Source: Norana najaformis (taxonomy: Eukaryota > Annelida > Clitellata > Crassiclitellata > Hormogastridae). From it: DNA of 64,000 bases. This document shows, piece after piece, positions 25,436 through 37,137 of this stretch. The position numbers and the translations under genes are program-made. Below the pieces are notes generated by a model. The model saw nothing but the letters and a program-made list of their open reading frames with translations, was not told the DNA's origin and ran no database searches. Each line of letters opens with the position of its first letter. The stretch's first letter is position 1. The stretch is from the NCBI GenBank assembly GCA_964023275.1, contig OZ029928.1:868001-932000 (forward strand), given 5' to 3'.

Positions 25436-27799
25436 TGGTCTACCGAGCAACTGAGAACTGAGGAAGAAGAACGTCGACAAAAGGCCATCAGTTCCATCAC
25501 TGCTTCAACATCGGCCGCTTGTGAGGTCTGCATGGTCGATGTAACAGAAAGCTCAGAGGATTACTGTGAATCTGATGATGAGTATGAACCAACAAACCTG
25601 AAAATTCCAAATAGAAAGACATAGTCTCCACAGACCTCCTTAACTACGGATCAGCTGTTCACCTCACATGTGACAAGTGCCTTGGATAGAAATAAAACTT
25701 CTGATCGTGAAGCAGTTCGTTTAATGGTCCCGATTGCCGCAGCCCTTGGTTGCGATCCCTCCACCTTGCCAATATCACGAAGCACCATCCACAGGGTACG
25801 AAAGAAAGCTACGAAGGAACATGCTGAGTCAGTAATGGGTGAATTTGTACCAGATTATCCCTTAGTGGTTCACTGGGATGGTAAAATCCTTCCTGAGATT
25901 TTTTGGAATCGGAAACGTAGACCGCCTACCAGTGCTGGTTTCTGGATGTGGCAAAGATAAGCTACTCGGCATTCCAAAGTTGGCCTCTGGATCAGGATGT
26001 AATGAAGCTAAGGCCGTTTATGATATGTTGGAGGCATGGAAGTTGACTGAAAAAGTTCAAGCCATGAGCTTTGACACCACTTCTGTGAACACAGGTAGCT
26101 TGAATGGAGCATGTGTTTTTCTGGAAAATATGATTGGTCGAGAGCTCCTGTGGTTGGCTCGCCGTCACTATGTGATGGAACTGATCTTAGCCAAGTTTTC
26201 ACTTTGTGCTGTGGTCCTTCAAGTTCCCCATACATTCCAATCTTCAAGAGATTAAAGGCTGCTTGGAAAAATGTGGCACGTGACAAATTTTGGGGACTGG
26301 AGCCCAATGCTGGAACGGAAAATTTCCGTGAATCGACCATCACCTTCCTCAACAATGTGGTTGGAAAGCAACAGCAGATGAGAGACGATTATCAAGAGCT
26401 AATTGAGCTGACAATGGTTGTCTTAGAACATCCACCTACTAAGCTTCATTGGAGAACCAGGACCCGTGCATCATGCGCGATGGATGGCCAAGTTAATTTA
26501 TGCAATGAAGATCTTCCTATTTCGTGATCAACGAGATGTGTTCAATCTCACAAAGAAGGAAGAGACTCAACTCCATCGATTTGTGCAGTTTGTTGCCCTT
26601 CTGTACACCAAGTCATGAACTGAAAGTCCACTTGCAGCTGAGGCCCCAGAACAAGACTTGATGCTGTGGACTGACCTAGGAAAATATCAATTGATTCAGA
26701 GATCAGCATTACTGCAAAGGAAGGTCGTAGAACAGCACTTATGGTACCTCTCCGATGAAACAGTGGGACTGGCTTTGTTTTCAGAAAGAAGTTCTGCAGA
26801 GGAGAAGATGAAGATTGTGCAGGGTATGGCCAGTGAGCCCAGTGAACGGAATGTGAGATGCTCTGCAAACAGACTCAAGGAGGGGGCAAGCTTGGGAGAT
26901 TTTGCTACAAAGAGAACAGCAAAGCTACTCCAGTCCCTGAAGATAGGAGAATCATTTCTCACCCTTCCGCCTGACGAGTGGAGTGAGAACGCAGTCTATA
27001 AACATGGAAAGGAGCTGATCAGGACGTTGTGTGTCGTAAATGACACAGCCGAGCGTGGTGTCAAACTCTTTGAAGAATTTAACAGCCTCCTCACAAATGA
27101 CGAGCAAGTGAAACAGTTTCCCCTCCAAGTTGTTGAGGCTAATAGAAAGTCTATTCTCACTGATACTACAAAGAAGTCTGCTCTATATGCAGTGCTGAAG
27201 AAATGAAGTTTTGCGACACATTCTTCTTGTGACATCATATGACTGTTGTTGATTATTTAGACTGTTTTCATGCAGGAAATAGTGTTGCTGAGATCAATAA
27301 CTATTGTTTTTGTACATTGTTAAATTGGTAATCTGATGAATGTGATGATATATTAAGATTACAAGACGTACAGCATAATTTCTAACTTGATCGCTCTTTT
27401 AGTTCTATGTGGCAAAGGGGAGGGGTCCGTGAGCTCTGTCTTCCAGTTGGAGTGGGAAGCTGAAATTTTGCCAGAATGATGCAATTGACAAGTCTAAAAA
27501 ATTGAGAGGGTGTCCTGGTCTCTAGCTTGAACTTTATTTTTTACCATGTGGCCATGGACCACCCTAATGGTCATAGTGTACAATCTGCGACATTCCCTAC
27601 ACATATATTATATAGCGTATTAGCTCTGGCTTATTTGCTTTTTACCATCATTATCTTTTACGTGAGTATGTTCTCCATCACCTGTCTTTGTGTTGTCCTT
27701 CTCACTCATTTCGTTATCTGATGGATCGTATCCTACTAAAAAATGTCGATGTTATAAGATGCAAAGGATTTCAGACATAGTCAGGTATTTAATTTTCAA

Positions 27800-27860
27800 T
27801 TCAAATTATGAGAATGAGTTTAACCTTAAATTATGAGAATGAGTTTGACCTTACATGCTA
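27800..27860. repeat. short tandem duplication
   Basis: AAATTATGAGAATGAGTTT followed by a near-identical second unit (one base changed, AACC against GACC). Confidence 0.8.
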
Positions 27861-28003
27861 TCGCATCTGTGCAATCAAGTGTCAAAGGCGACGTGCTAAG
27901 TAGCCTAAAGGTTTTTTGTCTACCCTGTAAATAAAAATTCCCTAAATCGACTTAATTAAAATTTGAGATATGTTATCGTATTGCGACGTCATCCGTTATG
28001 AAA

Positions 28004-28621
28004 AGCATCTATTCGAGCACCTCATATACACGGGCGCTCAAATACACGTACTTTATACCATTTTAGATGTTCGGATTGTAAGGTTTGTGTACATCTCAAA
28101 CTGCTTTTATATTCACTGCTTTTCAACAGAAATGCTTATTCGACGCCGCTTAGTATAAGAATGCGCAGTTTCCAGGTTTAAGTTATTAGGTAAACAAATT
28201 TGTCCGTATATATGATTGAAACATAAAAAATTAACAAAAAATTAATTTTAAATTTCTTGTTTATTTATTATTCGCATTTCAATCGTTTTGCCGTATAAAT
28301 ACTATATGGTCAATTGGAATATATGCAACATTGAATACAATAAATCTTGAGTGCAACCGATTTTACAAAATAGTTGACCTCATTTAGAAAACTTAATAAA
28401 AAATTGTGAGGTGACAATGGTACTGGAAATAAGAATGTTTTCAAAAATTGGTCAACCACTGAATATAGAAATGAAACGCAACAATAGTTAATATTAAGTC
28501 GTTAAATTGCCATAAATATTTGTTAACCCCGGCTCGGTCATGGCGAATTCTAAGGTGGAGAAAACACGTTCAAACAGGACACATGGTTGAAAGGTTAGGA
28601 AAAGGTGCTCGAATAGATGCT
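28004..28621. repeat. 19-bp perfect inverted repeat, 580 bp apart
   Basis: AGCATCTATTCGAGCACCT at 28004-28022 is the exact reverse complement of 28603-28621. The match stops abruptly on both sides. It could mark the ends of a small non-autonomous element, but no target duplication or coding frame is seen between the arms. Confidence 0.55.
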
Positions 28622-28839
28622 CGAATATGCACACACAGGAGAAGCCTGTAGGACCTATGCTACATGCATTATACGTATATATGTATGTGTGCGTTAGCGC
28701 ATCTTAGGTATGGCCGCAAATGCAAAGAGCATTGGAGTCCTAACCTAATCTGATCTAATGACTTCCATAGCGCCGTTATCATAATAATCAAGACATTATT
28801 ACGCTTCAGGTCAAAATCGCAGTCAAAAATCATAACTCA

Positions 28840-28965
28840 TTGGAGAAGCCGGGTCAAATTCCGATGGGACAGAGAAACCAGAAGCCAGGCTACGGTGAAT
28901 AAGCGAGTTGAAAGAGATGTGTCTTTAGCTTAGACCTGGATGACCTCATAGAACTGTACGCGTAG
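28840..28965 (-). mobile_element. LINE 3'-end fragment
   Basis: The minus strand reads RSKLKTHLFQLA, the usual C-terminal end of the CR1/Jockey-group proteins seen elsewhere in this window. Only the end is present. A related fragment is at about 48700-48860. Confidence 0.55.
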
Positions 28966-29065
28966 AAGAGACAGTGGTCAGTTTAGGTTAATGAGAGGGA
29001 GTGTTGACTCGCATGCTTGAAGTGAGCGCTAGGCCGAAGGTGAAGAAGGTTGTTCTCTCTTCCAC

Positions 29066-29094
29066 TGTCTGTCTGTCCGTCCATCCGTCCGTCC

Positions 29095-29135
<41 letters not shown>
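29066..29135. repeat. (TCTG/TCCG)n microsatellite
   Basis: Tandem TCTG units with TCCG variants. They produce artefactual SVCLSVCL and QTDRQTD open frames on the two strands. Confidence 0.95.
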
Positions 29136-29594
29136 CAAGTCCTTCACAGCCCTTGCGTACACTCTGCCGCCTCTGAACAACACATTCTCAGATTTTCTGT
29201 CCAAACCTCGATGCGTCCCTCTTTCTACGCATTTCTGACGTAGGCTTCCTACTTTTAGTCAATCCAAACATATGCTGCTAACCATTTTGAATATACAAAG
29301 TATAAATTCGATGCGGTTTTCTAATGGCAGCTTTTGGATAAGTAACACAGTCAACTGTGAGATCAAAGCGTTTTTTTAATGCTACATTTGGGTAGGGTTA
29401 TCTTGACTGATACAATCCGCTCGTGGTGTCCTAGTATAACCATGAAGATATGTCGGAGTGCGTAGAGCTTTCCAGATTTATGATTATGGTGTGCTGCTCG
29501 TAACGTGACTGGAAGTGTCGAAAACGTTGCGCTGATCTATTCTATTGCAGGATAAATAGCGATGGAGTATCAAGTGATCGTTTCTTTTCCTTAC

Positions 29595-29702
29595 CTTTGC
29601 TTCCAGAGCAGCAGAATGCGATCGTGATTAAGATTGGAATCAAGATGAGTCCAAATACAACTGAACCAATGACGAATAAGATACACAAGGCTATTCCTTT
29701 TT
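29595..29702 (-). CDS. transmembrane exon, paralogue of 17086-17220
   Basis: Acceptor TTCAG is at 29703-29707 and donor GTAAGG at 29594. The exon is 108 nt, phase 1 to phase 1. It codes KGIALC, a long hydrophobic span (ILFVIGSVVFGLILIPILIT) and AFCCSGSK. The layout, with a Lys/Cys lead, the span and a CC after it, mirrors gene B exon 17086-17220. Its upstream partner is 31089-31256, whose last base G joins this exon in frame. It belongs to a duplicated or alternative TM module. Confidence 0.65.
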
Positions 29703-30579
29703 CTGAAGCATTAATAAAAAGTTTGCAAAAAAGTGTTGCAATTACAATTCAACTCTTAATTCCAATAAAGTTACACGAGAATCATACGTACACAGCAGAA
29801 CTTGTTCGTTTACAACTCTGGCATCAGTTAGGACAACTAGAAGTGTATCGTGAGGTACATAAAAGCGTTTTGGAAATATTCATTTGTCCATTCATTCATT
29901 CGTTCATTCGTTCTTTCGTTTGTTCATATATTCATCTTCATTTATCGATCCAAATAGGATAATACAGAAGCTTAATAATAAACTGAGTAGATTGGAGTGC
30001 AAACTAATGCATTCATTATTGACGGTCAGGTACATTTAATGTCAAAGTATCTGCACAAATGTGCTACAGAAGTTATCTGTTATATAGTACAATAAGTTTT
30101 AAGATGAGAGAAATATAAGAAATAGGCGTCAAAGACGAAAGGTAAAAAGGTTCTTTGCTCAAATGTAAAAAAATGTTCCTTGCTCAAGCCGATGAATAAA
30201 ATAAGCAACTGGAATAGCGATTGTAAAGCGAATTTATATAGCGCTGCTTAACACCCTCGAACCGTAATCAGATTGCAGCCAATTGATATCAAATCTATTT
30301 ACATATTTATTTTAGATTTGGCAATTTTGAAAATTTTATCGGTGTCTATTCTACGATACCATTTAAAATGATTCTCATTGCACGTCGTTGCAGTAGACTG
30401 GGAGACAATAGATGCATAAATGCATGCATGCATACATACATACATACATACATTCATTCATTTTTCGAAGTTCTCGAAGTTGGTACGAAAGTCAAAGTAT
30501 GCGAATATATACAGGTGCACATGATATACAAGCAAGACACTGGAGGCCAGAATTAGATGTTGAGCTATCAAATGAAAGG

Positions 30580-31085
30580 AAGAGTTGGTATCATCAGCAT
30601 TCAAATGATAGTCAAGAGACCTAAGGAAGGTACAAGTCGTGGGACGAGAGGTGACAGCTCAGGCAATTAGCAACTACTTTTTCCAGGATTTTTTCAAACA
30701 AAATTGAGAGTAGAGATGAGGCGAATGTTTCAAAGATCATCAGAAGAAAGTTATGACTTTGTAAGAAGAGGGTAAATCATGGCATGAGCGAAACTGGCGG
30801 GAAAGCAACCTTCAGCAAGAGAGAAGTTGGCATTCGATATGATGATTGGGCCTAAGCAATCGAAGCATTCTTTTAGAAAGGCGGTAGGAATAAAGTCTAA
30901 GGCACACTGTTTATCAGGAGATGAAAACCTGAGATTACGGATCTCATTCAAGGTTGTTGGCTGGAAAAGATTCAGGCCTGGTGGAGGAGATTTAGGATAT
31001 GATAGGCCATCAGAAGAAAATATGTTAGAAAACTTAAGCCTTAAGGTCGAGATCTTGTAAAAAAATGTAGGAAACTGTCGCCTCT
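30580..31085 (-). mobile_element. CR1/Jockey-group LINE fragment (RT start)
   Basis: The minus strand has ISTLRLKFSNIF, then CALDFIPTAFLKECFDCLGP and AEGCFPASFAHAMIYPLLTK, the segment just before the RT palm. In another frame ILFEKILEKVVANCL follows. It begins only a few bases inside the intron next to TM exon 31089-31256. Stops show that it is dead. Confidence 0.75.
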
Positions 31086-31088
31086 TAC

Positions 31089-31256
31089 CGTCCTTATTTC
31101 CACAATTTTTAAATCGCTTCAGCCAGTGGAACCAGATTATCATGATCGATCCGAAACCTTCAATACAGTTGATGGAAATAATGAAGACGACGAGACCAAT
31201 CAAGTTTTTTATTGCATATGGAATAACGGCACTGACTGCTAACTCCCAAGGTTTAC
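31089..31256 (-). CDS. transmembrane exon, paralogue of 17846-18061
   Basis: Acceptor TTTCAG is at 31257-31262 and donor GTAAGA at 31088. The exon is 168 nt, phase 1 to phase 1. It codes KPWELAVSAVIPYAIKNLIG, then LVVFIISINC, EGFGSIMIIWFHWLKRFKNC and GNKD. The hydrophobic part aligns with gene B exon 17846-18061 around Y-x-I-x-N-L-I. Here a Lys lies in the span, where the gene B exon has a Glu two residues earlier. It joins exon 29595-29702 in frame. A LINE fragment sits immediately downstream of its donor. A gene including it could run to 21989-22092, or it may be a decayed duplicate. Confidence 0.65.
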
Positions 31257-31299
31257 CTGAAATTGCGCCAGCAATATGCATCAACAAAACCTTTTTTAG

Positions 31300-33840
31300 T
31301 TAGAATCACACAATATGGGGCCTGTATCAACAAACTACACAATTTTTCAAAATGATTCCAAAATCGTTAAAAGTATGAGCATAATAATTGCTATTAGACT
31401 CAATTTTACATATATATATATTATTCCAGCAATTAATAGTGTTATTGTTTCATTACTATTATTTTTTCGCATAAATGTACAAAGTACAAATGTGCAGTAA
31501 TAAGAAATAAATACATAATAAACAAATAATAAAAATGGTGATAATACGTAAGCAACGGTGTCAAGATATGATGCAGAACAGATATATGAAATTAATTTCT
31601 TCGAGTTGAAATATTGCACACTATATCAAATAATTTACGAGAAATATGCATCTTGCGATTGCTATACAATTGTGTCGTAGACCATATTAGAATAGAGCTA
31701 AACATTTATTATAAGAATTGTATAATTATGACCACTAATATCATGGTCCAATAATATAAAAAATTGGTAACTCTCAAAAAGTAATTTTACTAGTATTTAC
31801 GATTTCATCATTTATTGGCAGTTATAAAAATATAATTTTTGTAAATGATTTTGGTATTTTTATTTTGGTTTTTTGTCTTTTCTTTAGCCGACCTAATGGT
31901 ATGCTACTTATTTTGAACGAATTGAAAAAACTCAACAGTTCTCATTTTTAGAGAGACGTAGACGTATAGAGACTGACATAAAGCGATACGAAGAGAGGTA
32001 TGCACTGCAAAATAAACGGAGAATATGCGCAGGCAGTAAATTGGTATGACAAATGGACAGATTACGCAAGACGATGAGACTGGAACTTCACTGATGAACA
32101 TGGAGAAAGATACATGACTTGATTGACCTCCAAATTGAGCAAAACATGAATTAGCTAGGGGGTGTTTATTTTTTCCAATACCGTCAATGCAAGAGCACAT
32201 AAATTGCGCGTGGTTAAATAGGCAAGCCGAAAATTGTGTTAATGTTGGTCATTAAAATGCTTAACTAAAGGTCACCACTGCACAATAAAACAGCATAAGA
32301 GTAAGAATGCGCAATTGAACTATGTGAAAAGATTTCGATAATTACGTGTAATAAAACGAATTAGTATAAGATGCCAATGCGTCATACTGAATTGCATTGC
32401 TTTCTTTAATAATGAGCGGGTGTTGAAACAAGACAACGTGACACTGAGTTATTTCGTAAGCATAATTATCAGACACAAATTTGCAAGATAATTTATTTAC
32501 CTTCAGAAGTTTGTTGCTGTGCAGAATTGGAGATAAATTGTCACCGTACGAGATGGATATATATTTAAATCTTTTATGATGACTATAATTGAGGGTAAAA
32601 TTCGCCATAAAGTGTCGTCACTGACAGTTTGGGAAAGTATTCGTTAAGTATAAATTGAAAAATTTACTTTGGACAAATATCTCAGCAATAATTTCTTATT
32701 GAACGGTGTTCTTCTTTTTGGCAGTTCATTATCAAACGAGAATCTGGAAGAAAGTCTAGAAGAGGCAAACGATTAACTACGCGTAAAATGGCATTATGGT
32801 CTTTCGCACCAAGTTGAGACCAAATTGACATGCGCCCAAATCCTGAAAAGCGTATTGTAGTTAAATATTCTTAGTCATTTACCAATATGATTTAAAAAGA
32901 AATGTAACATTTAATAGGCTGTAAAAGGAAGCAAGCATGTGTTGCTCTTAACTTCGGGTTTGAGGCATCACCAAGTTTATTGGATTTGCAGTTCTAACTA
33001 ATTAAAAGTGCGAAGCCTTTCGCATGCTCAGTCATATACAACTCATTGCCTTTCTCACTTTCATTGGCAGGAGTCGGTGCAGAAGTCGGAGAAGGAGAAG
33101 GATCAGACATATTTACTACAAAATATTTTAAATGGAAAAATTCATGCACTTTTGAAACCTTGCTCATGTTTTTCTATTTGGCAATTCATTATCAAAAGAG
33201 AGTTTGTTCAATGTATGCAGTACTCATCTTAGTGGCAGACTGATTCGCACAATAACTTTCGAAACAGAAGCAAGAGAGACGCGAAAATCAACCGCTCCAA
33301 GGACCACTTGCATGAATTTGCCACAAACAAAGGAAAGAAGAATATTATCGAAACACGAAATCGTATTTTGTGAACTGCGCTATACTATTTAATAAACTCA
33401 GCTTTTACATAAGCTTTCTTACGCAACATTCATCAGTATACATGAGTAAGTGTTAGCGGTCTTGAGTCATTAATTAAAATGTTCTTTGAATTGCTTTGAT
33501 TCTAAATAAAGATTGCTTATATGTAGATAAGGGCACCGAGGTTACCTTGTGGATAAAACAGTGCATGAAACGCAAACAAAGTGTACCGCTCAAATATATG
33601 AGAACAATGTTATCAGTTTCATCTTCTTAAGAAATTTTTAAAAAGAAAAGAAATTTCTACAAAAACCTTGACAGGTTTGTCCTTGTGCTTTTTTATTACG
33701 TTTTATGAATAACTATGCCAGTTATTTGCTAATGAAACAGAAATCTAAAGTAATGCAATTATACAGTATTGCGTGAAGACTGCCACATTTGTATGCAAAA
33801 CTACAGTTTATATATGTATATAAATATGTCTGCATATATT
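31300..33840. other. no gene seen
   Basis: Strongly AT-rich DNA. Short open frames here have no splice support and no recognisable motif. Confidence 0.5.
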
Positions 33841-33910
33841 TATATATGTATGTATGTATGTATGTATGTGTGTGTATGCATGTATTTTGTATGCATGCAT
33901 ATATATATAG

Positions 33911-34260
33911 TGTTAAAAGTTAACGTGTGAACTGAGGGAGTAGATGTGTTGGTGGAGACACGTGTCCTTGTAACATCTGTGAGATAATAGATGTTTCGAT
34001 AGTTGGGAGTGTCTGAAGGAGTGGTGCCTCACTAAGCGTGGAAAATAGTATAAAACAGAGAGCTTAAACATTAGGAGGGTTGATTGTTGGTTGATTCGTT
34101 CTTCTTCGTTCTTCTTTCTACTTAACGAACTGATGTTGAAACGTTGATGTCTTAAAATGCAAATGGTCTGATGTCGTCGGAGAAAAAGAGAATTTTAAAC
34201 AGTATGTTGTTGCTGGTCCATACCCCGAAGGACAATGAGCTACGAACGCCAGCACATTAA
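33911..34260 (+). repeat. 5' LTR of the TRIM-like element
   Basis: About 350 bp. It includes a TATAAAACAGAG promoter-like stretch near 34050. It differs from the 3' LTR by scattered bases and by about 10 bp of small insertions in the latter (including GAAAAA near 36360). Confidence 0.88.
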
Positions 34261-34262
34261 AG

Positions 34263-34880
34263 ATGGGGGCTCGTCCGAAGGAATTTCGTTTGGGAGAATT
34301 CGACAGGGAAACGCAACGGATGAAAAGTCGGTCGAAAGAAATTGTCTGGGAAGCGGAGCCGATGTACATGAGACGAAGGGGCGTGGTTCGGCGGGAGCAG
34401 ACGGTTCCGGTCTCGCGGAAAGCTGATGGTTGGTCAAGGCAATCTTCAGTCGAGTCGGAGGTTCCTCTTGCGGAGGCGGTGCAATGCTGGTCTTCGGCGG
34501 CCTGGCATTGTTTGAATTGGTTGGAGCAGCTACGGGGTCAGCCGTGTCCGTTGGTCGTTGGTCAGCCGTCTCCGTCGTTCGTCAGTCAGCCGTGTCCGTT
34601 GGTCGTCAGTCAAACGTGTCAGTCTACGACAGCGAGAGGTGTGTCAAATCAGTCGCTGGATCAAGTTCGCCGTCGGGGTTACTACGTTCAACCTAGGCGA
34701 CGGACGATGTCTACAGGTCATGCTTTTCAACCGTTGTTTACCATCAGTTATAATCCATGGTATAGGCCTTTAGGAACTGACTCTGATCCTTGGTCTAGTA
34801 CACAATTTGTGTGGACTCATACAAGGGTAAGAGGTGCATTAAGGTTTCGGTCGAGTAACTCTAGTAGTTTTGATGGTTAG
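34263..34880 (+). CDS. anonymous ORF inside the TRIM-like element
   Basis: A frame of 205 codons starting at the primer-site region. It is Arg/Ser/Gln-rich with repeated QPCPLVV and VSQ units from an imperfect DNA repeat around 34535-34620, then Trp/Tyr-rich FQPLFTISYNPWYRPLG. There is no zinc knuckle or enzyme motif. It may be a Gag-derived remnant, or non-coding leader that happens to be open. Confidence 0.35.
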   Translation: MGARPKEFRLGEFDRETQRMKSRSKEIVWEAEPMYMRRRGVVRREQTVPVSRKADGWSRQSSVESEVPLAEAVQCWSSAAWHCLNWLEQLRGQPCPLVVGQPSPSFVSQPCPLVVSQTCQSTTARGVSNQSLDQVRRRGYYVQPRRRTMSTGHAFQPLFTISYNPWYRPLGTDSDPWSSTQFVWTHTRVRGALRFRSSNSSSFDG

Positions 34881-36081
34881 TTGCCTTTTGCAGTATTTTG
34901 CGTATGTAGTATCCGGAAGAGATAGTGATGTTTAGTTTTTAAATTGTTGCAAAGAATCTTGACGTTGCATTAGGCTGTAGTTTAAAATTCTTTCTGGTAA
35001 TTAATGATTTGCTTGGTTTGGTCGGAACTTAGGTAGTTGGGTTGATGGATAGAAAGTAGTTGCTTGAATCCTGATTGTTTTGCGATGTATAAGTTGAAGT
35101 AGTAGGGTGGACTTTGGGTCTTCGGGTTAAACTGTTATTATTAAGAGTTATCTAATGGAGTATTTTTGACAGCCTTTTGGTACCTTATTGAGGTCTGGCT
35201 TTGTCTTGTGATGTAGAGGTGTGTTTTGTGAGGTGACTTTGTGGTGCCTCGTTGCGTTTTTGGTGATTTTGTGTATTGTGAGGTGACTTTGTGGTGCTTC
35301 GTGGCGATTTGGTGAGTTGTATATGGTGTTTATAGTAATTTTTGATTATTGTTTCGCCCGGAGGTCCTAAGATCCAATTACCATATGTTTGGGTCGTGTG
35401 TGGATGTCTTGTGTAGAGATGTAGGGATGAGTTGGTTGGTTTGCTGTTGCAGTTATTTATTGCCAGTGTTGTGTCGTTGAGAGAGTTTCTGGTACACTTT
35501 GTTTTGAGGACTGTTATATTCGATTAAGGTATTCTTGTGTGCACTTTGTTTATTTTTTCATGAATCGTTTGGCTGTTGGAGGTGATTGATTGTTCTATCG
35601 GGATGGTTGTATGTTGTTGTTGGTTGAGTTGATATTGTGGTGGGTTTTGTGTGCATTATATTGATTTGTGTATTTGTCTGGTTTCGGTAGAGTCTCGGTT
35701 TTTGTTTCGTCCACACCTGTGTTTTGTGGTGTTGTGTACACGTTCGAGTCTGTATGACTATTTTTTGACCAGGTATTGGGAGTTTTTGCGGCAGTGTGTC
35801 TGCTTTTGAATGCTCGTTGCATTTTGTATGTTCCGAGATCTCTAACGACCAGTTTAGGTAACAGACTGTTAGTAGTTGGAGGGATGTTATTATGTGAATT
35901 TTCAGAGATGAGTTGGGTGTGTTTTGATTGTAGAAGTTGTTTAGTCGTAATTACCTTTGTCTGTGATGGTTAGTAAGTTCAATGATTATGTTTTATGCGC
36001 ATGAGCTAAATTTTATTTGAAACGATGTTAAAGTAATGTGATCGGTAACCCATGGGGTTCCCTCTTCTGTTGGTTGGGGTA

Positions 36082-36441
36082 TGTTACAAGTTCACGTGTG
36101 ATCTGAGGGAGTAGGTGTGTTGGTGGAGACACGTGTCCTTGTAACATCTGTGAGATAAAAGACGTTTCGATAGTTGGGAGTGTCTGAAGGAGTGGTGCCT
36201 CACTAAGCGTGGAAAATAGTATAAAACAGAGAGCTTAAACAGTAGGAGGGTTGGTTGTTGGTTGATTCGTTCTTCTTCGTTCTTCTTTCTACTTGACGAA
36301 CTGATGTTGAAACGTTGATGTCTTAAAATGCAAATGGTCTGATGTCGTCGGAGAAAAAGAAAAAGAGAATTTTAAACAGTGTTATGTTGTTGCTGGTCCA
36401 TACCCCGAAGGACAACGAGCTACGAACGCCAGCACGTAACA
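36082..36441 (+). repeat. 3' LTR of the TRIM-like element
   Basis: About 360 bp, near-identical to the 5' LTR, ending TAACA. It is followed by ATATATATAG, matching the 5' flank, then by a CATA-type microsatellite (36453-36490). Confidence 0.88.
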
Positions 36442-36914
36442 ATATATATAGCTATACATACATACATACATACATACTTACATACATACAGACAGACAAA
36501 TAGACAGACAGCCAGACAGATAATGAACGCAGAAAGACAGAGGAGAGGAGAGAGAAAGGAGAGGGTAAACCAGAGGGATATGAAATTAAAAGGAGAGATG
36601 AAAATAGACAAAGGCATATGCAACTGGTAATCGATTTAAAGGCGCATGGAAAGCGTACATGTATGCACCTAAATCTTTGTGTAGAGTAAGTCAAAAGCAA
36701 ATGAGCTTACATTTTATTATTTTTGAATCAGCCTCAGTGTGATGTATCCTGTCGTCTAAAACAGCAACTAAACCACTTTATTCTTTCAAATAAACGTGCT
36801 TCTAAAAGCCAAGATTTGCCTGCTTGACGCAACTCAGAATAACAGGCTAGCACTGTTAGCTTCAGCTAGTCCTTCGTTGTGTGGCGCGACTATTGGCTTA
36901 TCTGTCGAATTCTC

Positions 36915-37137
36915 TCATTTCTTGATTGTATAGGAGATACAAAGCATTTGGCTTCCTGTTGAGGGAAAAGTTGAAGATGCTCCTTCTGAGACGGGGGCTT
37001 CGTTGGTCGGCCGTTCCATGTTATAGATGAAGGAACAGTCTATGTCAGTTTTGAGCCAATTTCGTTCTCTACTGTTCTTGAAGATCTGCTGGTCCCTTGC
37101 TTCTGTACAACTGGAGCGTGCCGCTCCATATTCATCC
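36915..37137 (-). CDS. candidate last exon of gene C
   Basis: Acceptor TTAAAG precedes 37137 and the stop TGA is at 36915-36917. Read from phase 2 (joined to 37444-37474) it codes 73 open residues, starting DEYGAARSSCTEARDQQ, with SFIYNMERPTNEAPVSEG in the middle and ending SYTIKK. It looks like a polar cytoplasmic tail. The Tyr in IYNM does not make a good YxxL or YxxM motif. No TM exon was found between it and the Ig exon at 38113-38404, so the product could be secreted, mis-modelled or decayed. Confidence 0.38.

Larger units (their letters stand above)
23150..27206 (+). pseudogene. broken transposase of hAT-like element 2
   Basis: Blocks on the plus strand in several frames. The first (about 23230-23640) has LHANWLLLKKNKGR, LFDIAHADALATIKI and MANEDKELTKKQKR. 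After the LINE it resumes near 25440 with WSTEQLRTEEEERRQ. Then come STIHRVRKKATKEHAE, VHWDGKILPE, SFDTTSVNTG, WLARRHYVMELIL, FKRLKAAWKNV and a long C-terminal block (about 26658-27206) ending SALYAVLKK. VHWDGK and SFDTT are candidate catalytic-Asp sites. The C-x2-H seen in copy 1 (CRHH) is RRHY here, so a key Cys is lost. Frameshifts at about 25960, 26220 and 26520 confirm it is dead. Confidence 0.78.
22495..27566 (+). mobile_element. hAT-like DNA transposon, copy 2, split by a LINE
   Basis: Terminal inverted repeats of about 120-135 bp can be aligned. The left end starts TAGGGTGGTCC; the right end, reverse-complemented, starts TAGGGTGGTCC too, and both continue with AGGACACCC, ATTTTTTAGAC, TTGTCA/CTGTCA, ATTCTGG, TCAGCTTCC and ACTCCAACT. 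The flanking 8 bp are ATAGTCAT on the left and ATGGTCAT on the right, 7 of 8 identical, and both fit nTnnnnAn. Termini of the YARNG type plus an 8-bp duplication are hallmarks of the hAT superfamily. The interior codes a broken transposase of the same family as copy 1, interrupted by a minus-strand LINE at about 23640-25435. Confidence 0.88.
33911..36441 (+). mobile_element. short non-autonomous LTR retrotransposon (TRIM-like)
   Basis: Two near-identical LTRs (33911-34260 and 36082-36441) flank about 1.8 kb. Each starts TGTTA; the second ends TAACA. Three bases after the first LTR comes TGGGGGCTCGTCCG, identical to the first 14 bases of the well-known tRNA-Pro primer-binding site. The interior has no RT, protease or integrase, only one anonymous frame (34263-34880) and a T/G-rich remainder. 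ATATATATAG flanks both sides, but the locus is a microsatellite, so this is not firm as a target duplication. It must have moved using proteins of another element. Confidence 0.85.

Noticed and set aside
28983-29243. QTDRQTD/SVCLSVCL proteins
   Set aside because: Translation of the TCTG microsatellite.
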